Source of the DNA: Verrucomicrobiales bacterium
GTDB lineage: Bacteria; Verrucomicrobiota; Verrucomicrobiia; Verrucomicrobiales; DEV007
Assembly (NCBI GenBank): GCA_029233965.1
Contig: JARGOP010000044.1
Span: 1 to 37,092 of the forward strand
Reading direction: 5' to 3'
DNA length: 37,092 nucleotides
Each line of letters starts with the position of its first letter. Positions within the stretch are counted from its first letter, which is position 1. The notes under the pieces are model-generated. The model worked only from the letters and a program-made list of their open reading frames with translations, did not search any database and was not told the origin of the DNA. Position numbers and translations under genes: made by a program. Below are positions 1 to 7,858 of this stretch, piece by piece.

Positions 1-28
1 CGGTCTAACGCCTATCTGAGAAAATCTT

Positions 29-406
29 ATGAAACGTTATGCCTTCCTTCTCCTTTGTTTTCTCTTTCCTCACCTTGCGCAGGCCTGGGACCCGGAGGAC
101 GAGACCTTCGATCCGACGATATTTGAAACGGTTATTGATGGGGCTTCGCGGATCGGGGATCCTTCGCCGTTTTACCGCGAAGGCTACGAGGAGCACGGGT
201 TCACGGTGGTGAACTTCACGAAGCAGGAGGAGAGTGCGAATTCCACGGTGAATCCGGCTTTTCTCCTCATGCCGAGGCAGGACGATCCAGCGAAGATACT
301 GGGCGGGGCGCTTTACCTTCCCGTGGAAGCCGCAGAGGCTCTTGCCGAAGCGCTCGTGAAGGGAGCTGAGTTGAAAAAGACTTACACCGTAACCGAGGGC
401 GGCTGA
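29..406 (+). CDS. Secreted protein of unknown function (125 aa), first of two related in-frame segments
   Basis: I do not recognise this family. Seen: an N-terminal signal peptide (Lys-Arg, then a Leu/Phe-rich core, cleavage likely after the Ala-Gln-Ala near residue 19) and an acidic mature protein, so a periplasmic or exported location is inferred. The C-terminal part contains a strand-helix unit around residues 90-116 (GGALYLPVEAAEALAEAL, then KGAEL). This resembles the end of the next segment (FTLRVPAAKKLAGAL, then SIKSL). The gene ends in TGA at 404-406, and the very next codon, in the same frame, is the ATG of that segment. No strong ribosome binding site precedes the ATG at 29, and the gene lies at the window edge, so upstream partners are unknown. 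Confidence 0.6.
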   Translation: MKRYAFLLLCFLFPHLAQAWDPEDETFDPTIFETVIDGASRIGDPSPFYREGYEEHGFTVVNFTKQEESANSTVNPAFLLMPRQDDPAKILGGALYLPVEAAEALAEALVKGAELKKTYTVTEGG

Positions 407-565
407 ATGGGGGACTGGACCCTGACCTTCGTCGAGGAAAAGGGGATGGTCTTCGTACAGTCGAAAGACGGACAGTCGGCGAAGTTCACGCTCCGTGTTC
501 CCGCAGCGAAAAAATTGGCGGGTGCCCTGGAGCATTCCATCAAGTCTCTGAAGGAGGCGGGGTAG
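407..565 (+). CDS. Small 52-aa protein, or C-terminal domain of the preceding protein beyond a UGA
   Basis: The frame from ATG 407 stays open to TAG 563-565 and is exactly in frame with the upstream gene, separated only by its TGA. The product has no signal peptide. It contains a beta-rich start, then VPAAKKLAGALEHSIKSL, which matches the pattern of the upstream protein's C terminus (LPVEAAEALAEALVKGAEL). It therefore looks like a second copy of the same domain, not an independent gene. Three readings are possible: stop-restart translation of two polypeptides, recoding or readthrough of UGA to give about 178 residues, or a recent nonsense mutation. A cytoplasmic fragment lacking a signal peptide makes little sense if the partner is exported, which favours the last two. 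I see no convincing SECIS after the UGA. Confidence 0.45.
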   Translation: MGDWTLTFVEEKGMVFVQSKDGQSAKFTLRVPAAKKLAGALEHSIKSLKEAG

Positions 566-626
566 AGATCCAACCCCTCCGACGGGATTGCGTTTTTCGA
601 AGCATGGAGAAGAGTAGCGGTCTCCC

Positions 627-2222
627 ATGATCGAACCGCAAACCTTTGAAACCTCCGGCATTCAGGTGCTGATCCGCCCGGTCGCGGAGTCGGATATCCC
701 GCAGATGATCGATCTTCATCGCCGGTGTTTTCCGAGCATGATGGAGTCGGACGAGGCGTGGCGGGAGGATCAGTTGTTGAGTCACCTTGATGTCTTTCCC
801 GAAGGGCAGATCGTGGCGGAAGTGGAGGGGCGTGTTGCGGGCGTCGCGTCGAGTCTCATTGTCGATCTGGGGCAGAATCCCCTGAGACATCACACTTACT
901 ACGGAGTCACCGATGACGGCTATTTTTACAATCACGACCCGCAGGGGGACACGCTCTACGGCGCTGATGTCTACGTGGACCCCGGGTTTCAGGGAAAAGG
1001 CCTCGGGCGGATTCTCTACGAGGTGCGGCGCGATCTCTGCCGGCGACTGAATCTTCGCCGCATCCTCGGGGGCGGACGTCTCTGGCGCTATTCGGAGTAT
1101 GTGGAACGGCTTACCCCGGAGGAGTATGTCTTTCAGGTTCGTGACGGCGAGATAGACGATCCGGTCCTCGGGTTTCAGCTTCGCGAAGGCTTCGTGGTGC
1201 GGGGCATCATGAAAAACTACATCCGCGATCCGAAGAGTTGCAATCACGCCTCGTTGATCGAATGGCTCAATCCGGATTACCAGGTTGATCCGGATGAAGA
1301 GCGCAATGTCAGGGTCGCCTGCGTGCAGTATCAGATGCGGCGCATCGCCGACTTCGATGAATTCGCCGCGCAGGTCCGCTACTTTGCGGAAACGGCGGGT
1401 GAGGACTACGGCGCGGAGTTTGTCGTTTTCCCCGAGTTTCTCTCGGTACAGTTGTTGTCGGCTCTCGAACCGATGGGTTCGCGGGAGGGCATCCGGAAGT
1501 TGTCGGAATACACCGATCAGTTTGTCGAACTGATGAGCTCGCTTGCCCGCGAGCAGGGGCTCTATCTCATCGCGGGTTCGCATCCGATCGCGCAGGAGGA
1601 CGGATCTCTTCACAACGTCTCCATGATTTTCCGCCCCGACGGATCGCACGTCAGCCAGCCGAAACTGCATATCACTCCCAGTGAGAAAACCTGGTGGGGA
1701 ATCACGGGCGGGGATTCGCTCATCGTCGTGCAGACACCGAAGGCGCGGGTCGGCATTCTTATCTGCTATGACGTCGAGTTTCCCGAGGCAGCCCGCTACC
1801 TCGCCGATCAGGGCGTGGAGATTCTTTTCGTTCCCTACTGCACCGACAACCGCCAGGGTTACCTGCGGGTGAACACCTGTGCGGCGGCGCGGGCCATTGA
1901 GAACCAGATTTACGTGGCGACCGCCGGCGTCGTTGGCAATCTCCCGGATGTGCCGGCGATGGACATTCACTACGGCCGGGCCGCGGTTTACACCCCGTCG
2001 GATTTCGAGTTTGCCCGCGACGGGATTCAGGCCGAGGCCGATCCTAACATTGAAACCCTCCTCGTCACTGACCTCAACATTTCCGATCTTTACCGGTCAC
2101 GGGCGAGTGGATCGGTCACGCCGATGAATGACCGCCGCGATGATCTCTTTGAATTCGTGGCTCACGTCCACAGCGAATATCAGTCACCCGGCGTTCAGGA
2201 AGCGACCTCGCCGGAGGAGTGA
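627..2222 (+). CDS. GNAT acetyltransferase-nitrilase fusion (YhcX-like)
   Basis: This is a two-domain protein of 531 residues. Residues about 11-210 form a GNAT fold with an acetyl-CoA binding motif A near 117-130 (VDPGFQGKGLGRIL). Residues about 227-500 form a carbon-nitrogen hydrolase with the full Glu-Lys-Cys triad: Glu270 (VVFPEFL), Lys346 (QPKLH) and Cys380 (LICYDVEFPEA). The fusion and length match the B. subtilis YhcX family, whose substrate is not established to my knowledge. The protein is cytoplasmic (no signal). The hydrolase should cleave or transfer an amide, and the GNAT half may acylate an amine. Its 3' end overlaps the convergent GNAT gene of the sen operon by 28 bp. Whether it belongs functionally to the selenium genes is unknown. 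Confidence 0.9.
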   Translation: MIEPQTFETSGIQVLIRPVAESDIPQMIDLHRRCFPSMMESDEAWREDQLLSHLDVFPEGQIVAEVEGRVAGVASSLIVDLGQNPLRHHTYYGVTDDGYFYNHDPQGDTLYGADVYVDPGFQGKGLGRILYEVRRDLCRRLNLRRILGGGRLWRYSEYVERLTPEEYVFQVRDGEIDDPVLGFQLREGFVVRGIMKNYIRDPKSCNHASLIEWLNPDYQVDPDEERNVRVACVQYQMRRIADFDEFAAQVRYFAETAGEDYGAEFVVFPEFLSVQLLSALEPMGSREGIRKLSEYTDQFVELMSSLAREQGLYLIAGSHPIAQEDGSLHNVSMIFRPDGSHVSQPKLHITPSEKTWWGITGGDSLIVVQTPKARVGILICYDVEFPEAARYLADQGVEILFVPYCTDNRQGYLRVNTCAAARAIENQIYVATAGVVGNLPDVPAMDIHYGRAAVYTPSDFEFARDGIQAEADPNIETLLVTDLNISDLYRSRASGSVTPMNDRRDDLFEFVAHVHSEYQSPGVQEATSPEE

Positions 2223-2815
2223 GTTGCAACAGGTTTCGTCCAGAAGGTCAGGGTGTGCTGGACTTCATAGTCGGAGTGAAGCTCCTTCCACGGGAGGATG
2301 CATTGGAGCCCCGGCTCTTTCCGGTAGCCGAGGCGGTTCCAGAAATCGTGAAGCGGGCGATAGCCGGGTGGCTTTTCAGGATGATCCCCAGGGCGCTCCA
2401 CGGCGCAGAAAGTGGTCACCGAAATGTTGTCGAACGAGGCGGCGTGTTCTTCACGGAATTGGAAAAATCGACTCCCGGCACCCTGCCCGCGACAGGGCGG
2501 CAGGATGATCGATTCACCGAAGTAAAAGTAGTCCTCGAGAGGCAGTCCCTGCTCTTCGAAGGGGCGGCGGAAATCATCCATCTCATCCACGAGGGGGAGG
2601 CAGGTCGTGGCTCCGACGAGTTGCCCGTTTTTTCTCATCGTGACGATGAGACTTCGTTCGCTTGCCGCGTAGCGCTCGAGGTAGGGTCGTTCATACGCGA
2701 GGGTTCCTTCATAGAGGTAGGGGAACTCCCGGAAAACGGCGATGCGAAGTGCCCCGAGCTCGTCAATGAACGGCGTGATTTTTCCTCCCCTGAGAAATTG
2801 GAATGTAAAGCTCAT
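2195..2815 (-). CDS. GNAT-family acetyltransferase, last gene of the senB-senA operon
   Basis: This is a 206-residue single-domain GNAT protein. Motif A is visible at about residues 100-117 (GESIILPPCRGQGAGSRF), with the RGQGAG pyrophosphate-binding loop at 109-114. The early part (LRIAVFREFPYLYEG, 23-37) is typical of the substrate-side helices. No signal or membrane segment is present, so it should be cytoplasmic. The start codon overlaps the stop of senA (ATGA, 2812-2815), so translation is probably coupled. A known sen cluster needs only senA, senB and a selD-type gene, so this is an extra member. A role in acylating selenoneine, a precursor, or a toxic by-product is inference, and the substrate cannot be read from the sequence. 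The 3' end overlaps the convergent GNAT-nitrilase gene. Confidence 0.85.
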   Translation of the reverse strand: MSFTFQFLRGGKITPFIDELGALRIAVFREFPYLYEGTLAYERPYLERYAASERSLIVTMRKNGQLVGATTCLPLVDEMDDFRRPFEEQGLPLEDYFYFGESIILPPCRGQGAGSRFFQFREEHAASFDNISVTTFCAVERPGDHPEKPPGYRPLHDFWNRLGYRKEPGLQCILPWKELHSDYEVQHTLTFWTKPVATHSSGEVAS

Positions 2816-4113
2816 TTCGGTGAACGGGCACAGGTCCGGAATCCGGTGAACATGTCCGTCCGGTCCGGAAAAACAGCCTGGCGGTAGGTATTTCTCGCCA
2901 GGCTGACGGAGGTGGCGAAACTTCCTCCCCGCGTTGTTTTGTGATCACCGAACTGCAGGGTGGACATGTAAGCATACATATCGACGCAAAAGCCGGGGTA
3001 GGGAAGATACTGGCTTGTGGTCCACTCCCAGGCGGTTCCGATCATCTGAAGACAGCCAAAGGGACTGATTCCTTCCGGGTAGGCAGTGACAGGGGCAGTG
3101 CCGGGAGGGCAACATTCCATCGCAACCTGCGGAGCCTTCCCGGGTTCGTTTCCCCAGGGGAACTTCAGTGCTTTGGGGCCGCGGGCGGCGATCTCCCATT
3201 CGAATTCTGTCGGGAGTCGGCGACCGGCCCACTGAGAGAACGCTTCCGCCTCCCAGAAGCTAAGATGCAGCATGGGAGCGTCGGGGTCGAGAGGGACGGC
3301 CTGATCAAACCGACGGACAATCCATTCGCCATCGCGCTTTTCCCAGTAGACCGGTGCTTCGCGGCCGGTCTGCCGTCGCCAGTAGTTCCCGCCGAAGCTC
3401 CACCACTCCGGCGTGGCGTAGCCGCCGTCCTCCACGAAGTCCGCGAACTCCCCGAGGGAAACGAGAGTTTTGGAAATGGAGAAGGTGTCAATCTCCATTT
3501 CGAAGGCGGGCCGTTCATTATCGAAACTGAAGTTGAGCGATTTTCCGCCCGGTTCCAGGGGGGGGACACCGATGAAGTAGGTGCCGGCCGGGATTACCGC
3601 GTCGCCGTTCACCTCTTGTTCCGGGAGAGGATGGACTGAACTTGTCGCGAAAGAGGGAGCGGGGTAGCCGAGGGTCTGCCGACACCAGATCAGAGACTCA
3701 AGATGCATTTGTTGATGGGCGACCACATACTGCCCGAGGTAGGACTCCTCATCACTGAGATCGTTGTTTTGCGAGAGGCGGTCAATTACCTCGCCGAGGA
3801 CTCGGTGGTAGTAGCCCATCACCTCTGCCTTTTCCGGGACGACTCCGGGGCTCCACCGCTCGCGATGGGGGATGTCAAACGAGTCCCAGACCTCGTCGTA
3901 TCCGGGCATGAGGGGATTAATACCGTAGAGCGGGCGGAGCAGAAAATACTCGTAGAAATAGGCCGAGTGACCGAGCTCCCAGATCGGAGGATTGATTCCT
4001 TTTCCGTAAGGCACCCGGATTTGTTCTTCGGAGAGATCATCGATCAAGGCCATCATCTGCTGATGAGTGCGGTCAATGAGATCGAGAATATCTGCCATAG
4101 TGGCCACGGTCAT
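2812..4113 (-). CDS. senA: Selenoneine synthase SenA (EgtB-like non-heme iron enzyme)
   Basis: This is a 433-residue protein with the EgtB/SenA architecture: an N-terminal DinB-like four-helix domain (about 5-150) and a C-terminal FGE-sulfatase domain (about 165-431). The iron-binding histidines are visible as His49 (ELGHSAYFYEYFLLR) and the HxxxH pair His133 and His137 (AHQQMHLES). SenA is known to join hercynine and a selenosugar oxidatively on the way to selenoneine, while its homologue EgtB uses gamma-glutamylcysteine or cysteine for ergothioneine. I choose SenA because the gene overlaps senB by 4 nt (ATGA) and lies next to selD. Hercynine would have to come from an EgtD encoded elsewhere. 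An alternative start lies at Met6 (4098). The FGE-domain end (TGFRTC) is intact. Confidence 0.85.
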   Translation of the reverse strand: MTVATMADILDLIDRTHQQMMALIDDLSEEQIRVPYGKGINPPIWELGHSAYFYEYFLLRPLYGINPLMPGYDEVWDSFDIPHRERWSPGVVPEKAEVMGYYHRVLGEVIDRLSQNNDLSDEESYLGQYVVAHQQMHLESLIWCRQTLGYPAPSFATSSVHPLPEQEVNGDAVIPAGTYFIGVPPLEPGGKSLNFSFDNERPAFEMEIDTFSISKTLVSLGEFADFVEDGGYATPEWWSFGGNYWRRQTGREAPVYWEKRDGEWIVRRFDQAVPLDPDAPMLHLSFWEAEAFSQWAGRRLPTEFEWEIAARGPKALKFPWGNEPGKAPQVAMECCPPGTAPVTAYPEGISPFGCLQMIGTAWEWTTSQYLPYPGFCVDMYAYMSTLQFGDHKTTRGGSFATSVSLARNTYRQAVFPDRTDMFTGFRTCARSPK

Positions 4114-5069
4114 GATGAAGTTAATTTGCCCGCCTCCCGAATTGCGGCAAGGAGAGCTTCTCGTTCCTTTTCGGGACGAAACTGATCAGCCCGGGCGAGG
4201 GCTTGTGAGCTAAGGCGGGTGTAAAAATCAGGTTCCGCTTCGCAGCGTTCGAGCAAGGCCGTGAGCGCTTTGGAATCTCCGACGGGAAAGAAGCCGTCGT
4301 AGTCCTCTCCGAGAAGACCCACGACACCATCAATCCGGGTCGAGAGAACCGGGGTTCCGTGAACGACGGCCTCGCCGACGACGCGGGCGCCCCCTTCACT
4401 GAGCGAGGTGAGCACCATCAACATTGATGAGGCGAGAAGTTTCGCTGTCTCGGGCTCGCTCAATTCCCCGACCCATTCGTAGCGGGGATTCTGCTTTTCT
4501 TCTCGGGCGACAAGAGGGGCATACTTATCGTCGAGAATTCCACCTGCGTGTCGCAGGTGGATACGTGAGGAGGCTGGAAGTTCGCGGAGAGCGCTCGAGG
4601 TGAGAAGGGGATCCTTCACGTCGCGGAGATGACCGACGACGCAAATCCCGAAGGAAGAAGTGTCCGCTTCCGGTCGGTCAAGCAACCGCGCGGCGGACTG
4701 GATCACCGTCACTACCTTTTTCCGGCAGTCCCCGGGAACCTGGCGAATCGCCCTCCGTTGCAGCGTAATGATTGCATCTGCCTTCCGCATTGTGTCGAGC
4801 GCGTCCGCGCCGGGTTCCGGGTAGATGTCCGTGCCGGTGAGGGCGACGATGACTTTGCCCTCCGGTATTGCCTCCCTGAACTGAAGCACGGCCTCCCGGC
4901 TTTTCACGGCATGAAGGGCGAGGAGGAGGTCCGCCGCTTCGCCTTCGTAGGAAGAGACGACCCGGACTTCGTGGCCGGCTTCGTGTAGCATCGTTGCCCA
5001 CTCCGCCGCGGTCTGGCGATTGCCGTTGCGACGGACGGTGCTGGAGGGGCTGTGCAAAAGAATCTTCAT
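4110..5069 (-). CDS. senB: Selenosugar synthase SenB (TIGR04348-type glycosyltransferase)
   Basis: This 319-residue GT4-like glycosyltransferase begins KILLHSPSSTVRRNGNRQTA, the characteristic N terminus of the family formerly called TIGR04348. It also has LLLALHAVKS near residue 50 and a C-terminal nucleotide-sugar site (LSEGGARVVGEAVVHGTPVL). SenB is known to use selenophosphate and UDP-N-acetylglucosamine to make a selenosugar with a carbon-selenium bond, which SenA then uses. The gene is first in a three-gene minus-strand operon with 4-nt overlaps and is divergent from selD, which would supply its selenophosphate. The ATG at 5069 gives the best start, and an in-frame GTG at 5075 is an alternative. 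A hairpin lies 20 nt upstream. Confidence 0.88.
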   Translation of the reverse strand: MKILLHSPSSTVRRNGNRQTAAEWATMLHEAGHEVRVVSSYEGEAADLLLALHAVKSREAVLQFREAIPEGKVIVALTGTDIYPEPGADALDTMRKADAIITLQRRAIRQVPGDCRKKVVTVIQSAARLLDRPEADTSSFGICVVGHLRDVKDPLLTSSALRELPASSRIHLRHAGGILDDKYAPLVAREEKQNPRYEWVGELSEPETAKLLASSMLMVLTSLSEGGARVVGEAVVHGTPVLSTRIDGVVGLLGEDYDGFFPVGDSKALTALLERCEAEPDFYTRLSSQALARADQFRPEKEREALLAAIREAGKLTSS

Positions 5070-5089
5070 CGTCACCGTTTCATTGTCCT

Positions 5090-5109
5090 TTTCCGTGGAA
5101 AAACGGAAA
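5090..5109. promoter_or_regulatory. Perfect inverted repeat in the senB-selD divergent intergenic region
   Basis: TTTCCGT (5090-5096) and ACGGAAA (5103-5109) form a perfect 7-bp dyad around GGAAAA. It sits in the only spacer shared by the outward-facing sen operon and selD, so it could be an operator for both or an RNA hairpin in the senB leader. No clear consensus promoter hexamers were found beside it. Function is inference. Confidence 0.4.
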
Positions 5110-5155
5110 GCTTCGTGAGAGCATACACCTCTAGAAGCGTATCAACACGCCAATC

Positions 5156-6214
5156 ATGTCAGAAGATATCAAACTCACCTCTCTTTCGTCCTGCGCCGGT
5201 TGAGCCTCCAAGCTTAGCCAGGAGGCACTCGCGCAGGTCCTGCGCGGGCTCAGTCAGTTCGAAGATCCCAATTTACTGGTCGGAGCGAGCACGTCCGACG
5301 ATGCCGCCGTGTACCGACTCAGCGACGATCTCGCGATGGTGCAGACGGTCGACTTTTTCACTCCGATCGTTGATGATCCCTATCTCTACGGGGAAATCGC
5401 GGCGACCAACTCGCTTTCGGACGTCTTCGCGATGGGGGGGCGTCCTGTCACGGCGATGAACATCGTCGGGATGCCGGCGGACGTTCTTTCGCTGGAGATC
5501 ATTCACGAGATTTTGCGGGGTGGTGCTGACAAGGTGAAGGAAGCCAACTGCGCCCTCGCGGGAGGGCACTCGATCAAAAATCCGGAGCCGATCTATGGGC
5601 TTTCCGTGACCGGTTTGGTGAATCCTCATCGCATGATCACCAATGCGGGCGCGGAAGCGGGCGATGTCCTTGTCCTCACGAAGCCCCTCGGCACCGGGAT
5701 TCTCACCACGGGGATCAAGCGGGGGCTCGCCGAAGGGGCAATCGTGATTGAAGCCGTTTCCCTCATGAGCCGACTCAACACGCCCGGTCAGAAAATGGCT
5801 GAGGAAGGGCTCGTGAAATGCGCGACCGATGTGACTGGTTTCGGTCTTCTCGGCCATTTGATTTCTCTTTGTCGTTCGAGCGGGACAAGGGCGGTGATCC
5901 ATTCCCATGAGATTCCGGCGATTTCCCCGGAGATCATCCGACTCATCGAAGAAGAGGACTGCGTTCCCGGCGGAACGAAGCAGAATCTGAAGACGGCGGA
6001 GGCGGATACTGAATTCGGAGTCCAGGTTTCGCCGACGATGAAGTATCTCCTCGCTGATGCGCAAACAAGCGGGGGCCTCCTCTGCTGCGTCCCCGAGGCG
6101 AATCTAGCGAGAGTCATGGAAATTCTCGACGGGGCGGAGACGCTTTCGAAAGCGATCGTGGGTCACATCACGCCGGCCGGTGAGGCGGGGGATAAGTTGG
6201 TCTCGGTGGTTTAG
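5156..6214 (+). CDS. selD: Selenide, water dikinase (selenophosphate synthetase), a selenoprotein with Sec at codon 16
   Basis: SelD makes selenophosphate from selenide and ATP. Reading from ATG 5156 gives LTSLSSCAG, then UGA (5201-5203), then ASKLSQEALAQVL, continuing in frame to 6214 (352 residues, the usual family length). The UGA sits exactly where SelD proteins have catalytic Cys or Sec (E. coli Cys17 in AGCGCK), and the essential Lys follows as Lys19. Family blocks downstream include TSDDAAVY, VDFFTPIVDDPY, ATNSLSDVFAMGG, GGHSI and DAQTSGGLL. An automatic gene caller would start at 5309 and lose the active site. A hairpin follows the UGA directly. The selA and selB genes nearby make Sec insertion credible. 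The product is needed both for Sec-tRNA and for SenB. Confidence 0.95.
5201..5226 (+). promoter_or_regulatory. Sec UGA codon with adjacent bacterial SECIS-like hairpin of selD
   Basis: Immediately after UGA 5201-5203, GCCTCC (5204-5209) pairs perfectly with GGAGGC (5221-5226) around an 11-nt loop, AAGCTTAGCCA. Bacterial SECIS elements lie directly 3' of the UGA inside the coding sequence and are bound by the SelB C-terminal domain, and this position fits. The loop can form a further short GC(TTA)GC stem. Exact SelB contacts cannot be judged. Confidence 0.75.
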
Positions 6215-6223
6215 GACGTGAAC

Positions 6224-6238
6224 CCGGCGTCCCGCCGG
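6224..6238 (+). repeat. GC-rich hairpin in the selD-selA spacer
   Basis: CCGGCG (6224-6229) and CGCCGG (6233-6238) pair around a 3-nt loop, 10 nt after the selD stop. No T-run follows, so it is not a classic terminator. It may limit readthrough or stabilise the upstream mRNA, or be part of a dispersed repeat. The remaining spacer up to selA shows no tRNA or gene. Confidence 0.4.
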
Positions 6239-6343
6239 TGTGCGGAGGTGAGGGCGTTTGCAGGTCGGTCGGCGCCGCTTTGAGTGCGAGTCCGCGTCCT
6301 TGCATTTCCAGCTCGCTCTGGCGATAGTTGCCCAACTCTCGAC

Positions 6344-7750
6344 ATGAGCTCGAAAACCCCGAACCCTTTTGCCCGTATTCCTGCGGTGGACAAAGTGCTC
6401 CACGCGATCAGTCAGCGGGATGATCTTGCGCCAGTACCACTTCCGTTGGTGACGGGGCTGGTGCGCGAGGCAGTCGAGGCTCTGCGGGAAGACGTGAAAG
6501 GAGGCCTCACCGAGGTTCCTGAATTCGATGCCTTTGTCGATACGAGGGTGGCTGAGATCGATTCCCTTCATCGATCCAGGATTCATCCCGTCATCAACGG
6601 CACCGGGGTCTGCATTCATACAAACCTGGGGCGCTCTCCTCTCAGTGCGCGAGCGGTCGCCGGGATCGCCGGGGTCGGACAATTCTACAACAATATCGAA
6701 CTTGATCTCGACTCGGGAGAGCGGGGGAAACGCGGCGGTTTTCTGGAGAAATGCCTCGCCACCCTCATCGGCGCGGAGGCTGCCACGGTGACGAATAACT
6801 GCGCGGCGGCCCTCATTTTGATGCTGAAACATCTCGCCAACGGGGAGCGGAATGAAGCGATCATTTCCCGCGGCGAACTCGTCGAAATCGGCGGCGGCTT
6901 CCGCGTTCCGGAAATCATGGAAGCGAGCGGAACGAAGCTTGTCGAAGTGGGCGCAACGAACAAGACCTCGCTCGAAGACTACGAAAAGGCGATCACGCCA
7001 CAGACCGGGATGCTCCTGAAGGTGCACCGCTCCAATTTCTGGATGGGTGGATTCACTCACGAGCCGGGCACCGAAGAACTCGTCGAACTCGGCAAAGCGC
7101 ATGGCATTCCTGTGGTCGAGGACCTCGGCAGTGGTGCGATGGTCATGACCGAGGGCCTCGCGCCGATTCCGCACGAGCCTACCGCAACCGAAGTTCTACA
7201 ACGCGGGGTCGACCTCGTTTGTGTGAGTGGGGACAAACTTTTTGGCGGTCCGCAGGCCGGGATCATCGCCGGTCGGGCGGATCTTGTTGCCGGGATCAAA
7301 AAGGAGCCATTCTTTCGAGCCCTGCGATGCGATAAGCTCATTCTCACGGCGATGCAGGAGACCATCCTCGAATACCTCAGCGCAGGGGAAAACCCCGACC
7401 TTCCTCTCTTGCGAATGCTTTCCGCCAGTGTCGAAGAGGATCTCAGGCCCCGCGCGCAAGCCATCATTGAATCTTTGAAAGGGATCGAGGGGGTTGAAAT
7501 CGGAATGGTTGATACCATTGCCCGCTGCGGGGGAGGCACGATGCCGAAGGCTGAGATCCCGTCTCTCGCGCTCGATTTCAAGCCACTCACGATGAGTCTT
7601 CCCAAACTGGCGAAGAAGCTTCGTGAACGGGAACTTCCCGTGATGGGTTACGTCGCCGAAGACCGGTTCCGGATTGATCTCCGTACGGTTTTCCCGGAGC
7701 AGGACAGAAAAGTTATTGAAAATCTTCTCGCAATTTTCGGAAAGCTTTGA
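6344..7750 (+). CDS. selA: L-seryl-tRNA(Sec) selenium transferase
   Basis: SelA is the PLP enzyme that turns seryl-tRNA(Sec) into selenocysteinyl-tRNA(Sec) using selenophosphate. The start at ATG 6344 gives 468 residues and the family N terminus NPFARIPAVDKVL. An earlier in-frame ATG at 6284 would add an untypical Arg/Pro-rich leader. Visible family blocks are HPVINGTGVCIHTNLGRSPL (81-100), the PLP-lysine motif VSGDKLFGGPQAG with Lys298, and a C-terminal domain ending DLRTVFPEQD. The length matches E. coli SelA (463). It follows selD by 129 nt on the same strand and precedes the importer genes, forming a selenium gene block with selB. Confidence 0.95.
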   Translation: MSSKTPNPFARIPAVDKVLHAISQRDDLAPVPLPLVTGLVREAVEALREDVKGGLTEVPEFDAFVDTRVAEIDSLHRSRIHPVINGTGVCIHTNLGRSPLSARAVAGIAGVGQFYNNIELDLDSGERGKRGGFLEKCLATLIGAEAATVTNNCAAALILMLKHLANGERNEAIISRGELVEIGGGFRVPEIMEASGTKLVEVGATNKTSLEDYEKAITPQTGMLLKVHRSNFWMGGFTHEPGTEELVELGKAHGIPVVEDLGSGAMVMTEGLAPIPHEPTATEVLQRGVDLVCVSGDKLFGGPQAGIIAGRADLVAGIKKEPFFRALRCDKLILTAMQETILEYLSAGENPDLPLLRMLSASVEEDLRPRAQAIIESLKGIEGVEIGMVDTIARCGGGTMPKAEIPSLALDFKPLTMSLPKLAKKLRERELPVMGYVAEDRFRIDLRTVFPEQDRKVIENLLAIFGKL

Positions 7751-7858
7751 ACAGTGGGGGCGCCCTATCGATGTTTCCCATCCAGTTCCGGATCGGGCAC
7801 GTAGGCAAATTTGATCAAAGATGATCAGTTACTACCTAAAATCAAAACCACACCCACG

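Noticed and set aside
404-435. SECIS for the UGA at 404-406
   Set aside because: Only weak pairings (a 4-bp GACC/GGTC stem starting about 25 nt downstream) were seen, and no Cys or Sec motif surrounds the codon. Sec there is unsupported.
540-1970. Long open frame on the minus strand opposite the GNAT-nitrilase gene
   Set aside because: A shadow of the strongly biased codon usage of the real gene. No domain is visible.
2812-4113. EgtB of ergothioneine synthesis
   Set aside because: The fold is the same, but the coupling to senB and neighbourhood of selD favour SenA. No egtD or other ergothioneine gene is present.
6215-6343. Possible tRNA-Sec gene in the selD-selA spacer on either strand
   Set aside because: No UUCA anticodon loop with flanking stem could be found. 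A TCAAA on the minus strand has C and not U before the anticodon and no long acceptor stem. selC must be elsewhere.
7811-7858. TTG start at 7811 and two TGATCA sites (7812-7817, 7822-7827) as an operator
   Set aside because: The TTG start destroys the lipoprotein signal. The TGATCA pair is short and has no supporting second copy.
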